The position numbers were made by a program, and so were the translations under genes. 64,000 nucleotides of DNA from Psychroserpens sp. SPM9 (GTDB lineage: Bacteria; Bacteroidota; Bacteroidia; Flavobacteriales; Flavobacteriaceae): positions 620,001-684,000 of the forward strand of contig NZ_JANZNR010000001.1 in the NCBI RefSeq assembly GCF_025153525.1, read 5' to 3'. Under the pieces are notes generated by a model that worked only from the letters and a program-made list of their open reading frames with translations, made no database searches and was not told where the DNA came from. Below, in pieces: positions 43,151 through 53,531 of the stretch; within the stretch, counting starts at the first letter, position 1; every line of letters begins with the position of its first letter.

Positions 43151-46100
43151 TTAATGAATTATAATTTTTTTCGTTTTGACAGCTTGATTTGTTTTTAAAC
43201 ACACCACATAAGCTCCTAAATTCAAGCCTTTTAATTCTAAACCTTGTTCTAAATCTTGAGCCGAAAGCTCTTTAAAATCTCTAACAGTTTGACCAAGCAT
43301 ATTAACGATCACGAGTTCTTGAACATTCGCTTGAAGTCCTTTAGCAAATAAAGTCTTTGTGCTATTATTAAAATAAATTAGAGTTGCATCAATATCTGTC
43401 ACTTCTGTAGACAAAGTGCTTTCAGTTTGAAATACTATTTCAAATCTATTATAGAACGTTCCTTCTTCAGAATTAAACTCATAGGCTTCTCCACTTTTCA
43501 AATCAAAATAAGTGCCTGTCCAATTATCTTTTAAAAATATAGCTTGATCTTCTGCAATGTGCTCTAATACTGTCGCTTTAATCCTGTAGTTAAAATCACC
43601 CGATGTACGAAGCGCTAATGCTACTGCTTTATCTTCTGAAATCGGTCCATAAGATTGAATCATCATCAATTCGTCATTCAAAATGAGGTTTAAATCATCG
43701 TCGTTTTCATTTGAATTCTTGGCATCATAACCATAGTCATAGCCATCTGAAGTCCATGTACTAAACCCTAATAATAATTCGCGACGTGACGATGGTCCAT
43801 CTACAGATGAAAACTCCAGACGAATTTTTTGCATCACTTCATTTTCTTCGGAAGTCGTATCATTTACATTTGAACTTGCTGCTGTTCTTAAAAATACCGA
43901 TCCTGTATCTGACGTTCCGTTTGCATCTTCTTCCTTAACAAAAACTCTTTGACTATTTTTAAAAACAACGGTTCCGTTTGAAACAATTTCAGTAAGAAAC
44001 CCTTGCGCTACTGGCAGATATCGTGTTGGTAATTTTGTGCCTTCCTGCGCACCACTATTCCCTCCGTCGAGACCAACAAATTGCGATGCTCTTACAGAGC
44101 CAATCTTATTAACAACAGCGTAACCACCATTGTAATCGTTTAAAGCATGTGAATTTCCACTCCATTGTTGCCAAAGCTGAATTGAGCCTCCAATAACACC
44201 TGCATTATCATCAATAAAGGCATGAATATCTAAAGCTGAAGGATAAGGGTTTCCTAACAAATAATCTGTTCTTGAAACTGCTGGTACTGAACCATTTCCG
44301 CCCGTATCTGTAACATTAATGGCTATGGTTCCGTTATTTGGTTTACCTTGAAATAAGTACTGTTGCTCTGAAGCTGTTGTTCCGGTTCCTTTTTGAGTGT
44401 AACCAATACCTGGCTGAAGGTCTGTATGTTGATTGATCGCTGTGTAATCATTATATGTGACACCATTTTTGTAAGTGTACAACCAACGCGTACTCACATG
44501 TCCTGTTTGATGGTGAGCCGTTGTAAACTGCACATTAGACCCATCATTTTCTTTGAGTAAATTCAATCTATAACTACTGTTATTGGCATTGTTTAGACCT
44601 GTATTATTATCACTTAAAGTCGTTGCGGCTTGGGTTCCTACTGGTGACGCCCAATAGTTATACCAATAGACATTAGCAGTTCCTTCTTGGCGTCTTAAAA
44701 TCTGACCTTGAGAGGAGGTAACCAAATCGCTTTTAGCACCTTGAATAAGCTGTGAATCATCGCTGAGATCTAACGTTCCATTAAGTTCAAAATACCACGC
44801 ATTTTCAACTTTATGATTCCCTTGAATTGTAAGTTTTTTATTGGTGTCAATCATCAGTCCTAAATGCATATGTGAATTTGCAGATGTGACGTCATTTTTA
44901 ATATGTACAATACTCCAATCTTTATTTGTAGTTGCATCTTCAATATCCCAAACGGCTCCATGTAACCAGGTTGCTGTTTGACTCCAATCATTATCAGAAA
45001 TCGTTTCAAAAGGCATTGGCGCTGTTTGCGCTTGCAACGACCTAATATTAGTAATCGTAAGCGCTCTCGAATAAAGCGAAAAATCACTTAAGGTATTTCC
45101 TTTGACATCAGACATAGGATAGTAAGCCAAAAGGCTTGTCCAAGCGACCTTAGACGCATTTGTAAAATCTACAATATCTTTATCGATAAGTGTTCCTTTT
45201 ACGTTGCCTGAATTGTTGGTAATTTCCTGAAACACCATTTGCTGAATCTGATCTACAGACAAAGCTTTATCAAATACTCTTAGTTCATCTATTTCACCAT
45301 TAAAATATTCTTTATTAGCAATATGACTTGAACGTCGTCCCACTTCAAAAGCACCATTACTAGCTGAAGTAACATCAATATTTGCTCCTGTTGTTACGGT
45401 ATTAAATCCAAACAATTCACCATCAATATACAATTCAATACGTCCAGTTACAGACGAATACACGCCTGTGACATGGTGCCATTCATTAGTATTGATAACA
45501 GCACCTGTTACTGAACGGGTTATATTTCCATCGATTTTAGTCTGAAATCCTAATGTATTTCCGTGTTCGATAAATAAGCGACAACTTTGATCTTCACCAG
45601 CAATAGTCATGGTTCCTGATGCTGAAGGATCAATTTTAATCCAAGCCATAAGGCTTATCTGGCTCAAGCCATCAACAAAGCCTCTACACGTTAAATAATC
45701 GTTGATTCCATCAAAATCTAAAGCTGCAGTTATAGGCGGATTGGTATCAAACAAATCACGATAATCTACATCACCTCCACTAAGTAAATCGCTATCAGAA
45801 TCAGGTAAAGTTGACGGATTATCAAGATCTTCATTCACATCAAAAATGGCATCATTTATACCGTTCGTTTCAAAAATATCATCTAAACCATCATTATCGG
45901 CATCTAATCCAGAAAGTGTATTTCCCATTCCGTTTTCGAAAATATCTAAAGTCCCATCATTATCTGAATCGTGATCAAGATAATCTGGAATACCATCACC
46001 ATCTGTATCTACAGGCACGAGACCTGTTCCATAATTACTTGGAATTCCTGAAGCATTTACAGTTGCTGAAGGTGGTAAGTAACCCGTTGTTGTTTGTGCT

Positions 46101-46993
46101 TCAACATTATCTGGAATACCATCATTATCTGAATCGATATCTAAATAATTTGCAATACCATCACCATCAGAATCGGCTAACACCACCTGCGGATTAAAAA
46201 AATTGGTCACACACGAAAACTCTAAACTGTAATTTCTAACCACATAATTAATATTATTATGAGCTAAAATCCCCAAGCGCACAGTATAACTAGACAAGTC
46301 ATAGTAACGTGCCGCAATATTTATATTGGGATTCGCATTAGAGGTTCCTGGGTAATTGATATTTCCTGATGTTGCTACTAAAAAGTTTTCTTCTTCGGTT
46401 ATGGTTACATTGGTCGGACTATCAATAGCGTAACTTGTTGGAGTTTGTACTTTATCTTTTTCAGACAAGGTTGTATTTCCATCAATATCATTAAGGTTAA
46501 TAAATACTTCGGGTACAACCACTGGCGTTGTGGTTCCTGATTCTACAAATTGCAAATTAAACTCTACATAGGCTTCCTGGCTAGGCACCATATTTAAAAA
46601 CTGAACACCTGGTTTAAAATACGTAGGATTACTAGAGTTATCGTCTAAGGTGGTAACTGTAGCACCAACAAAATCAACAAGGGTTACTAAAATATCAACT
46701 CCGGTGCCAACATTTGCAAATCGAAACACTTCCCCTTCTAATAAAGTGGCTGCGTTTCCATCGCCAGACTCTTCTGTAGGAATCGCATTAAAATCAAAAT
46801 TGACTTCTCCTCCACATTCTGGTCCGCTAGGAATAGCGCTACCTTGCTCTTCAATATCAGGAATACCGTCGTTATCAGCATCGGCATCCGAGGCATTTAC
46901 ATAGCCATCGTTATCGGTATCTTGAGACAAAGAAAATTGCGGTACAGCAAAGAGTATTAGAAAAAATACTGTATGTAGTAGTTTTAGCTTCAT
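43151..46993 (-). CDS. Giant T9SS-sorted surface protein with thrombospondin-3 repeats and LamG domain (copy B)
   Basis: About 1280 residues from the ATG at 46993, which opens a proper signal peptide ([20 protein letters not shown]). The frame extends 28 codons further, but those residues are polar and have no export signal. Short Asp-rich repeats directly follow the signal ([20 protein letters not shown]), then a beta domain, more thrombospondin-3 repeats (about 300-420), LamG (about 430-600: [20 protein letters not shown]), the region shared with copy A ([31 protein letters not shown]) and the T9SS sorting domain ([23 protein letters not shown]). The N-terminal part differs from copy A. Likely surface adhesin or matrix protein. 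Confidence 0.9.
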   Translation of the reverse strand: MKLKLLHTVFFLILFAVPQFSLSQDTDNDGYVNASDADADNDGIPDIEEQGSAIPSGPECGGEVNFDFNAIPTEESGDGNAATLLEGEVFRFANVGTGVDILVTLVDFVGATVTTLDDNSSNPTYFKPGVQFLNMVPSQEAYVEFNLQFVESGTTTPVVVPEVFINLNDIDGNTTLSEKDKVQTPTSYAIDSPTNVTITEEENFLVATSGNINYPGTSNANPNINIAARYYDLSSYTVRLGILAHNNINYVVRNYSLEFSCVTNFFNPQVVLADSDGDGIANYLDIDSDNDGIPDNVEAQTTTGYLPPSATVNASGIPSNYGTGLVPVDTDGDGIPDYLDHDSDNDGTLDIFENGMGNTLSGLDADNDGLDDIFETNGINDAIFDVNEDLDNPSTLPDSDSDLLSGGDVDYRDLFDTNPPITAALDFDGINDYLTCRGFVDGLSQISLMAWIKIDPSASGTMTIAGEDQSCRLFIEHGNTLGFQTKIDGNITRSVTGAVINTNEWHHVTGVYSSVTGRIELYIDGELFGFNTVTTGANIDVTSASNGAFEVGRRSSHIANKEYFNGEIDELRVFDKALSVDQIQQMVFQEITNNSGNVKGTLIDKDIVDFTNASKVAWTSLLAYYPMSDVKGNTLSDFSLYSRALTITNIRSLQAQTAPMPFETISDNDWSQTATWLHGAVWDIEDATTNKDWSIVHIKNDVTSANSHMHLGLMIDTNKKLTIQGNHKVENAWYFELNGTLDLSDDSQLIQGAKSDLVTSSQGQILRRQEGTANVYWYNYWASPVGTQAATTLSDNNTGLNNANNSSYRLNLLKENDGSNVQFTTAHHQTGHVSTRWLYTYKNGVTYNDYTAINQHTDLQPGIGYTQKGTGTTASEQQYLFQGKPNNGTIAINVTDTGGNGSVPAVSRTDYLLGNPYPSALDIHAFIDDNAGVIGGSIQLWQQWSGNSHALNDYNGGYAVVNKIGSVRASQFVGLDGGNSGAQEGTKLPTRYLPVAQGFLTEIVSNGTVVFKNSQRVFVKEEDANGTSDTGSVFLRTAASSNVNDTTSEENEVMQKIRLEFSSVDGPSSRRELLLGFSTWTSDGYDYGYDAKNSNENDDDLNLILNDELMMIQSYGPISEDKAVALALRTSGDFNYRIKATVLEHIAEDQAIFLKDNWTGTYFDLKSGEAYEFNSEEGTFYNRFEIVFQTESTLSTEVTDIDATLIYFNNSTKTLFAKGLQANVQELVIVNMLGQTVRDFKELSAQDLEQGLELKGLNLGAYVVCLKTNQAVKTKKIIIH

Positions 46994-47248
46994 AGCACAA
47001 TGGTTAATTTTAGACTTTTGTTGTCTGATAGATTTGTTTAGAGGGACATCTATTCGTTTATGCTGTAAATCAAACATTTCAATTCACCTCATATACAGTA
47101 CAATAGTACGATTTATAGGCAATTGGACAATGCACTCACAGTGCTATTTAGATGAAGTGTTTGAGAAATTAGATGAAATGTAATTCGCAAACTATAAACG
47201 ACTTAAAACAACGTTGATTTGTGAGTGGAATCGACTAAAAACAGAGAT

Positions 47249-48607
47249 TTAAACGATATAATCTACTAAATCTTCTATCTTAGAAATAAGCTGAATCTTG
47301 ATTCCTGTGTTCTTTAATGAAATCTTGTTGTATTTAGACACAAAAATGGTTGAAAACCCAAGTTTTTCGGCCTCCAAAATACGTTGTTCAACACGTTGAA
47401 CAGGACGTACTTCGCCAGACAGACCGATTTCGGCAGCAAAACAAAAATCCTTTTGAATTGCGGCATCTTCATTGGAAGATAAAATGGCAGCAACAACGGC
47501 CAAATCAATTGCCGGATCGTCAACAGTGATGCCACCTGTAATGTTTAAAAAGACATCTTTGGCACCCAACCTAAATCCTGCCCGCTTTTCTAAAACTGCA
47601 AGTAACATATTAAGTCGTTTAGCATTAAAACCTGTTGCACTTCGTTGTGGTGTTCCGTAAACAGCAGTGCTTACCAAGGCTTGCACCTCAATGAGCAATG
47701 GACGCATTCCTTCTAAAGTTGCTGCAACAGCATTACCCGACAATTCTTCATCTTTTTGAGAAATCAATATTTCTGAAGGATTAGACACTTCCCGTAAGCC
47801 AGAGCCTTGCATTTCATAAATACCCAATTCGTTGGTAGATCCAAATCGGTTTTTATTGGCTCGGAGTATTCTAAACACATGATTACGATCGCCTTCAAAC
47901 TGAAGTACGGTATCGACCATATGTTCTAAAATTTTTGGTCCGGCAATAGTGCCATCTTTGGTGATGTGACCAATGAGAATCACAGGTGTTGCCGTTTCTT
48001 TAGCAAATTTAATGAGCTCTGTGGTGCATTCTTTGATTTGAGAAATGCTTCCAGAAGACGATTCGATATAATCACTATGAAGTGTTTGAATAGAATCTAT
48101 CACAACAATATCTGGTTCTAGTGCTTCAATTTGCTTAAAAATAAGCTGTGTTTTTGTTTCGGTAAGAATATAGCAATTGTTGGTCTCAGGTTGAATACGT
48201 TCGGCACGCATTTTTATTTGTTTTTGACTCTCTTCTCCTGAAACATATAAGGTTTTATAAGGTAATTTTAACGCTATTTGAAGCAACAATGTACTTTTTC
48301 CAATGCCTGGCTCACCTCCTAAAAGTGTTAGAGATCCTGGCACTAAACCACCACCAAGCACACGATTAAACTCCTGATCGATGGCATTTAATCTGGCTTC
48401 TTGAGAGGTGTCAATTTCATTAATTTTAAGCGGTTTAGACACTTGTTTTTTTGCCGAAGACGAAGTTTTCCAATCACTTTTTTCCGGTTTTTGAATCACC
48501 TCTTCGGTAATGGTATTCCATGCTTTACAAGCAGTACATTGTCCTTGCCATTTAGAGTATTGAGAACCGCAATTTTGACAAAAAAAAGTTGTTTTAAGTT
48601 TAGCCAT
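47249..48607 (-). CDS. radA: DNA repair protein RadA
   Basis: 452 residues from MAKLKTTFFCQNCG; an ATG two codons upstream (48613) is the alternative. A four-Cys zinc finger (CQNCGSQYSKWQGQCTAC) is followed by a RecA-like ATPase with Walker A GGEPGIGKSTLL, the RadA-specific KNRFGSTNELGIYEM motif, and a Lon-protease-like C-terminal domain (GITVDDPAIDLAVVAAILSS, FAAEIGLSGEVRPVQRVEQR). It drives branch migration in recombinational repair. It seems monocistronic. A small hairpin (TTCCAC-GACT-GTGGAA, 48615-48630) sits just upstream of the start. Confidence 0.96.
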   Translation of the reverse strand: MAKLKTTFFCQNCGSQYSKWQGQCTACKAWNTITEEVIQKPEKSDWKTSSSAKKQVSKPLKINEIDTSQEARLNAIDQEFNRVLGGGLVPGSLTLLGGEPGIGKSTLLLQIALKLPYKTLYVSGEESQKQIKMRAERIQPETNNCYILTETKTQLIFKQIEALEPDIVVIDSIQTLHSDYIESSSGSISQIKECTTELIKFAKETATPVILIGHITKDGTIAGPKILEHMVDTVLQFEGDRNHVFRILRANKNRFGSTNELGIYEMQGSGLREVSNPSEILISQKDEELSGNAVAATLEGMRPLLIEVQALVSTAVYGTPQRSATGFNAKRLNMLLAVLEKRAGFRLGAKDVFLNITGGITVDDPAIDLAVVAAILSSNEDAAIQKDFCFAAEIGLSGEVRPVQRVEQRILEAEKLGFSTIFVSKYNKISLKNTGIKIQLISKIEDLVDYIV

Positions 48608-48803
48608 ATTCATCTTCCACGACTGTGGAAATCTTGAATTAAATTTCAGCTAAATTAAGATTTTTTAATTGATATCTTTAAACCAACTCATGATCGCTAT
48701 TATTTTAAGCGTTACAATTTTTGAATGGAGATTTGAAAATATAAATCGCTTGGCTTTACGATAGAGCCATTCAAAAAAATAGTCGGTCGAATATATGCTA
48801 AGT

Positions 48804-49985
48804 TTAGTTTTCTTCATCATCCTCATCTTCTATTTCGGTGTCATCTTCAACCACTTTCAAGCCTTCAACATGCGACATAATAAATTCTCTATCGATATGT
48901 GCCATATCTTCTAAGCCCAATGCCGTTTCATATAACTTAAGGGCTTTTTTAGTCTTACCTAGTTTTTCTGCATAAAGCGCCATATAGTAAGTTCCGAAGG
49001 AAGAATTAGGGTTCAATTTATTGGCAAGCTTTCCTATTTTATAAACCGATTCAAGGTCTTCGCGTTTTTCGGCCACAGTAATTAATTGCTCCAGTTCTTT
49101 TTCAGAAATGGGTTTAAAGATTCCGAAGAGATCATCAATACGCTTGTAACGGTCTACAATATAATCGTCTAAAGTACCTTCATAAGGAACTACTTTTTCA
49201 TTGAGTTCTTTATCATCCAATGGTTTATACAATTCAAAAATTTTATCCAAAGCCTTAGACAAAGCACCTGTAACCAACTGGTAATGCGTATCACCTTTTA
49301 ATTCATCATAATAATAGGTCAAGTGCTGATTATCAATGGTTTTTAGCTGCTCATTTGTGGTTCTAACGGTTTCTCTAATGGATTTGATATCTTTATCTGA
49401 AGTTGCCATATAGTAGAAAATATCGTCTTCTAACCATTGTAAACGGGTTGCAACATTTTCATGCATAGTCCCTTTAAAATCTGGACTCAAATTTATATAA
49501 GCCTGAAAAACAGGTTCTTCATGAAATAAAAAGGCATTCATAAAATTGCCCATAAGGTTATGACCAACTGCAACTTTAAATTTACTGGTATTATAGTTGG
49601 CATCTATATGCGGAATTAATTCTTGCTCGACAAACTTATAAAAGCGGTCACCAGATTCAAACGGCAACCCAGAAACCTCATCAAAATAGCTGTCATAAAA
49701 ACGTTCTTCACCTTGAATAATACCGACTATTATTGACTCTGGCATTTCATCAAAATGCGTTTGAAAACTCACTTGACCACTAACAGGTTCAAATAAATAT
49801 TCGCCATCAAAAACAATGATAACAGGATGTTTTAATTCTGATTCTGGGTCGTAGTTTTTAGGGAGCTTAATCTTTAATTGTCGTGTAGAGTTAAGCTTTC
49901 GGGATTCAAATTTCTCATAGGTTACTTGCGCCGAAACTTGTAAGCACAACAACAAAGAGAAGATAAAAAGGTAGGTATTTTTCAT
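48804..49985 (-). CDS. Exported alpha/beta-hydrolase-fold protein without Ser nucleophile (paralog 1)
   Basis: 393 residues. Signal peptide (MKNTYLFIFSLLLCLQVSAQ), then an esterase-D/enterochelin-esterase-type fold: TRQLKIKLPKNYDPESELKH, PVIIVFDGEYLF, and the nucleophile elbow VAVGHNLMGNFMNAF. In active relatives this reads GHSxGG; here residue 143 is Asn, not Ser. A helical TPR-like C-terminal part follows (SSFGTYYMALYAEKLGKTKK), ending in a very acidic tail (EDDTEIEDEDDEEN). It is probably a binding or scaffold protein in the periplasm rather than an ordinary esterase. The neighbouring paralog shares the whole layout. Confidence 0.85.
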   Translation of the reverse strand: MKNTYLFIFSLLLCLQVSAQVTYEKFESRKLNSTRQLKIKLPKNYDPESELKHPVIIVFDGEYLFEPVSGQVSFQTHFDEMPESIIVGIIQGEERFYDSYFDEVSGLPFESGDRFYKFVEQELIPHIDANYNTSKFKVAVGHNLMGNFMNAFLFHEEPVFQAYINLSPDFKGTMHENVATRLQWLEDDIFYYMATSDKDIKSIRETVRTTNEQLKTIDNQHLTYYYDELKGDTHYQLVTGALSKALDKIFELYKPLDDKELNEKVVPYEGTLDDYIVDRYKRIDDLFGIFKPISEKELEQLITVAEKREDLESVYKIGKLANKLNPNSSFGTYYMALYAEKLGKTKKALKLYETALGLEDMAHIDREFIMSHVEGLKVVEDDTEIEDEDDEEN

Positions 49986-50068
49986 CTTTAAGTAGGTTAA
50001 TTTAGGGACAGTAAATATACCTAAAATAAGTTAAACTACTAATTTATTCGATGAAATGCACAATTTTG

Positions 50069-51214
50069 TTAATCCTGATCCTGAATATCGTAAATTAAAT
50101 CTAATAACATGTCTTTAGAAATAAACTCAGATGCTTCCAACAATAAGCCAGATTGATAGCTTTGAAGTGCCTTTTTTGTATTGCCTATAAAGTCGTAATA
50201 CTGCCCTGAATAATAAGCACTTATCATAGATTCCGAATATTCTTTTCGTGCAAGTTTTGACAAATTCTTGAGTGACTCTTCGTCATTTTTCTTTTTACTA
50301 GCGGCTAAAACAGCTCTAAGATCATTTTCGACGACCTTTTTTTCAAATCCATAGAAAAACTCAATGTCTTCATACTTTTTCATAAGATACTCATAAGGAC
50401 TTCCTTCAAAAGTGAGCATTTTATCTTGATATTCTTTTCGGCTAATGGGTTTATATAATCCAAATATTTCATTGATCGCTTTAGGAATCCCCAAACCAAC
50501 TAAAGAGTAATGATCGGCATCGGTAAAATCGTCAAATCTGTAATGCAATTTAGAATTATCAATCGCACTTAAACCTGTATGAAAGGCTAAAATATCTTCT
50601 CTTAAGCTTTTCACGTCATTATCGGCTGTAGCTAAGTAATAAAAGGTGTCTTCAGTGGTAGTCGACAGTTTTTCCTGTAATCGCGTAGCCATTTCTGGAG
50701 ATAAATCGGGGCTAAAAGCAATATAACCTCTAAACAACGGCTTATCTTTAAAGAGCCAGTAATTAAGGAAATTAGCACTTTGATCATGCCCAACAACAAT
50801 TCTGAACTCTGAGGTTAGATAATTACTATTAAGATACGGGATCAACTCCATTCCTATAAACTCAAAAAATTGTGATCCTCCTTCGTCTGAAGGGAAATTA
50901 GTTTCATCGCTATAAGACAAATCGGCATCTCTCGTTTTTGCTTGATTAACTCCAACAACTATGGCTCTAGGCATATCTCCCCAATAGGAGTGATAATCGG
51001 CATTTCCAATCATTGGTTCAAATAAATAATCGCCATCCAAGACAATAATTAATGGATACAAAATATCCCCTTCGGCATCATAGTTTCTAGGCAATTGGAT
51101 TTTAATCTCTCTAGAGGTCCCTATTTTAGAAGACTCAATTGTTTCGTAAATAACCTGAGATGTAGCGCTTTGAAAAAACAGACTACATAAAATAAATAAG
51201 ATAATTTTATTCAT
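50069..51214 (-). CDS. Exported alpha/beta-hydrolase-fold protein without Ser nucleophile (paralog 2)
   Basis: About 381 residues from the ATG at 51214; the frame reaches a TTG at 51223, which I do not use. Signal peptide MNKIILFILCSLFFQSATSQ. Same fold as paralog 1: TSREIKIQLPRNYDAEGDIL, PLIIVLDGDYLFEPMIGNAD, and the elbow VVGHDQSANFLNYWLF, where Asp replaces the Ser nucleophile (residue 147 counted from the TTG). A C-terminal TPR-like helical part follows (YYSGQYYDFIGNTKKALQSY). An Asp nucleophile is known in haloalkane dehalogenases and epoxide hydrolases, but that is not evidence of such chemistry here. It follows the flippase-like gene by 36 bp. Confidence 0.85.
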   Translation of the reverse strand: MNKIILFILCSLFFQSATSQVIYETIESSKIGTSREIKIQLPRNYDAEGDILYPLIIVLDGDYLFEPMIGNADYHSYWGDMPRAIVVGVNQAKTRDADLSYSDETNFPSDEGGSQFFEFIGMELIPYLNSNYLTSEFRIVVGHDQSANFLNYWLFKDKPLFRGYIAFSPDLSPEMATRLQEKLSTTTEDTFYYLATADNDVKSLREDILAFHTGLSAIDNSKLHYRFDDFTDADHYSLVGLGIPKAINEIFGLYKPISRKEYQDKMLTFEGSPYEYLMKKYEDIEFFYGFEKKVVENDLRAVLAASKKKNDEESLKNLSKLARKEYSESMISAYYSGQYYDFIGNTKKALQSYQSGLLLEASEFISKDMLLDLIYDIQDQD

Positions 51215-51250
51215 AACAAGCAAGGTTTATAATGTGGACAAGGTAAAAAA

Positions 51251-52204
51251 TTATTTAATTCTATTGTAAATTGGCAAGTATATAAACGATAAACTACCAG
51301 CGATTATAATCATAATGGTTTGTGAAGACCACATAATCCACCCAAAGGCATAACTAGGATCTTTAGCAATTTGAAATGTTGTAAAAGCCGCCATGACAGC
51401 AGCTGGATAAACAAAAACACCTCCATTTGTTGCTGCAATCGTAAAGCTCGCCGATATAAACGCTACCAAAATAGCACCAATACTAACGTTGTCTAAATCT
51501 GGCAATGCGAAAGTGGTAACATAAAACATCAATACATACATCCCCCAAATAAATAAGGTATGTGCTATAAATGACCATTTATGTTTCATTTTGAAAATAC
51601 TCAAAACACCTTCCTTTAGACCTTTTATAAATGTTTTGACTTTTACAGCAAACTTCGACTGGCTTCGCTTTATAAACACATACAAAACTATTAAAGCGAA
51701 AACGCCTAAAGCTCCTAACAGGAATAGTTTTTCAGGATGAAAAGATTGTTGCAGAAGATTTAGAATAAAATCAAACTCTAAAATCAATGTTATTGTAATG
51801 ATACCAAGCATGACGATTAAATCGGCCATACGCTCTGCTACAATAGTCCCAAAACCCTTTTCAAAAGGCACATCTTCATAATTAGTTAATACAGCTGCTC
51901 TTAATACTTCACCAGATCTTGGGATGCCATAGTTTGCCAGATAAGTGATAAATACAGCCATGATACTGTTGGGCAGTTGGATGTGATAACCCATAGGTTC
52001 TAAGAGGTATTTCCAGCGATAAGCTCTGGACAAATGACTCAGAAAACCAAAAAAAACACCTAAGCCAATCCACCAATAATTAGCAGACTTAACATAAGGT
52101 ATAATTTCATCAACAGGTAATTTGGAAAAGGTAAACCAACCAAAAAACACAGCTAAAGCTAGCGGAATTATTAACCTTAGACGTTTTTTAAGTTTAGGAC
52201 TCAA
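51251..52204 (-). CDS. Lysylphosphatidylglycerol synthase/flippase-like membrane protein
   Basis: 317 residues, about eight transmembrane segments, of the UPF0104/YbhN-like family related to the membrane half of MprF. Signatures: GFLSHLSRAYRWKYLLEPMG, NYGIPRSGEVLRAAVLTNYE, FGTIVAERMADLIVMLGIIT and a C-terminal ATNGGVFVYPAAVMAAFTTF. No lysyl-transferase domain, so lipid or polyisoprenoid movement is more likely than aminoacylation; the substrate is unknown. It begins 3 bp after panD and is part of the panC-panD unit. The two hydrolase-fold genes follow, a combination I do not recognise as a known pathway. Confidence 0.87.
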   Translation of the reverse strand: MSPKLKKRLRLIIPLALAVFFGWFTFSKLPVDEIIPYVKSANYWWIGLGVFFGFLSHLSRAYRWKYLLEPMGYHIQLPNSIMAVFITYLANYGIPRSGEVLRAAVLTNYEDVPFEKGFGTIVAERMADLIVMLGIITITLILEFDFILNLLQQSFHPEKLFLLGALGVFALIVLYVFIKRSQSKFAVKVKTFIKGLKEGVLSIFKMKHKWSFIAHTLFIWGMYVLMFYVTTFALPDLDNVSIGAILVAFISASFTIAATNGGVFVYPAAVMAAFTTFQIAKDPSYAFGWIMWSSQTIMIIIAGSLSFIYLPIYNRIK

Positions 52205-52207
52205 AGT

Positions 52208-52558
52208 TTATTTTAAAAGATTAGTGGCTTCATCAGGAAAAACTAGAGAAGGCTTGAAGACTTTAGCTTCTTCAATATCCATAAACGCATAAGTAATTAA
52301 AATAAGTGTATCGCCAACGGCAACTTTACGGGCAGCAGCACCATTTAAAGTGATTTCACCACTTTGTCTTGGTCCAGGAATGCAATAGGTTTCTAAGCGT
52401 TCACCATTATTATTATTTACAATTTGAACTTTCTCTCCTTGAATAATATTGGCTGCATCCATTAAATCTTCATCAATAGTTATACTACCAATGTAATTTA
52501 GTTCGGCTCCGGTTACTTTTACTCTGTGAATTTTAGATTTTACTACTTGAATTTGCAT
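52208..52558 (-). CDS. panD: Aspartate 1-decarboxylase
   Basis: 116 residues. It makes beta-alanine from aspartate for pantothenate and coenzyme A. The self-cleavage site that generates the pyruvoyl group is G24-S25 in [14 protein letters not shown], at the standard position. Other family parts: [40 protein letters not shown] and [11 protein letters not shown]. The beta-alanine it makes is used by PanC, encoded 13 bp upstream. Confidence 0.96.
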   Translation of the reverse strand: MQIQVVKSKIHRVKVTGAELNYIGSITIDEDLMDAANIIQGEKVQIVNNNNGERLETYCIPGPRQSGEITLNGAAARKVAVGDTLILITYAFMDIEEAKVFKPSLVFPDEATNLLK

Positions 52559-52571
52559 GTGGCAAAGATAA

Positions 52572-53423
52572 TTAATTTAGTGCGATATTGTCTATAAGTC
52601 TAATATCATCTGCATATACGGCTATAAATGCCCTATAGGTCTTTTTGTTTGATTTTCGTTTTACTGTTTTGAGTGTTTCAGTATCTGCTATGATAAAATA
52701 TTCTAATACTAATAAGTCGTTTTTTGCAAATTGCTTTGTCACCCAATCTGTCACTTTATTAGCACTTTTTGTGCCAAATTTTTCTTTGGCAGCTGTTAAT
52801 GTTTTGTAGATAAAAGGCGCTGCGGATCTATACGCTGGTTTTAATCTGGCATTACGAGAACTCATGGCTAACCCATCCTTGGCTCTATGTATTTTACAAC
52901 CAATAACTTTTACAGGAAGCTTATGTTTTTCAACTAACTTTTTTATAATCATTAACTGTTGAAAATCTTTTTCTCCAAAATAGGCGGTATCTGGCCTTAC
53001 AATTTCAAAAAGGCGTTTCACAATCGTACCGACACCATCAAAATGACCTGCTCTAAACTTTCCTTCCATTTCATGTTCTAAACCATCGTAAGAAAAAGAT
53101 GTCGATTTTACATTGTCTCCATAGATATCTTCTACCGTTGGCGCATAAATTAGGATGCTGTCTTCAGAAATTTCCGAAAGCAATGCAACGTCACTATTTA
53201 AAGTTCTGGGATATTTCTCTAAATCCTTTTTGTTATCAAACTGCGTCGGGTTAACAAAAATACTTACGACAACATAATCATTGTTTTCTAAACCCTTGAT
53301 AATTAAAGACGCGTGCCCTTGGTGCAAAGCTCCCATAGTGGGTACAAAACCAAGTGTTTTTTTTTCAGACTTTAAGTGGTCTACATGAGCCATTAAGTCT
53401 GTTTTGTTTTTAAATATCATCAT
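52572..53423 (-). CDS. panC: Pantoate--beta-alanine ligase
   Basis: 283 residues from the ATG at 53423 (or 53420). The open frame extends to 53477 but those extra codons lie in the divergent promoter region and add a non-family lead. Motifs: [16 protein letters not shown] (class I nucleotidyltransferase HxGH), [37 protein letters not shown], and MSSRNARL as the KMSKS equivalent. It joins pantoate and beta-alanine with ATP. It starts the unit panC-panD-flippase-like-hydrolase-like x2 and is divergent from the GT5-domain gene. Confidence 0.96.
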   Translation of the reverse strand: MMIFKNKTDLMAHVDHLKSEKKTLGFVPTMGALHQGHASLIIKGLENNDYVVVSIFVNPTQFDNKKDLEKYPRTLNSDVALLSEISEDSILIYAPTVEDIYGDNVKSTSFSYDGLEHEMEGKFRAGHFDGVGTIVKRLFEIVRPDTAYFGEKDFQQLMIIKKLVEKHKLPVKVIGCKIHRAKDGLAMSSRNARLKPAYRSAAPFIYKTLTAAKEKFGTKSANKVTDWVTKQFAKNDLLVLEYFIIADTETLKTVKRKSNKKTYRAFIAVYADDIRLIDNIALN

Positions 53424-53486
53424 TTCATAACAAAAGTTTAACGCCTGCAAACTTAATATTTTACTAGCAATCTGCATAAATTTTTG

Positions 53487-53494
53487 TAATTTTG
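53487..53494 (+). promoter_or_regulatory. -7 box of the GT5-DUF4270-glmS unit
   Basis: TAATTTTG matches TAnnTTTG. Predicted transcription start near 53500 lies past the ATG at 53496, which supports the ATG at 53532 as the real start. The -33 region is weak. Confidence 0.55.
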
Positions 53495-53531
53495 CATGTT
53501 TTTTATTTTTAATTCCAAAAACGACAGATTT

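Noticed and set aside
45811-46197. 128-residue frame on the plus strand, His/Tyr/Leu rich
   Set aside because: Antisense shadow of the calcium repeats in copy B; no start signal, no promoter and biased composition.
46994-47077. In-frame 28-codon upstream extension of the copy B surface protein
   Set aside because: The added residues are polar and would bury the signal peptide; the ATG at 46993 begins a normal export signal.
50046-50064. GATGAAATGCAC-like words shared by the gaps near 38264 and 50050
   Set aside because: Two short AT-rich matches without symmetry or consistent position relative to genes; likely chance.
51251-52204. Calling this gene MprF
   Set aside because: Only the membrane half is present and the lysyl-transferase domain is absent.
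53424-53477. Upstream ATG extending panC by 18 codons
   Set aside because: It lies in the divergent promoter region and the family start (MIFKNK...) fits the downstream ATG.
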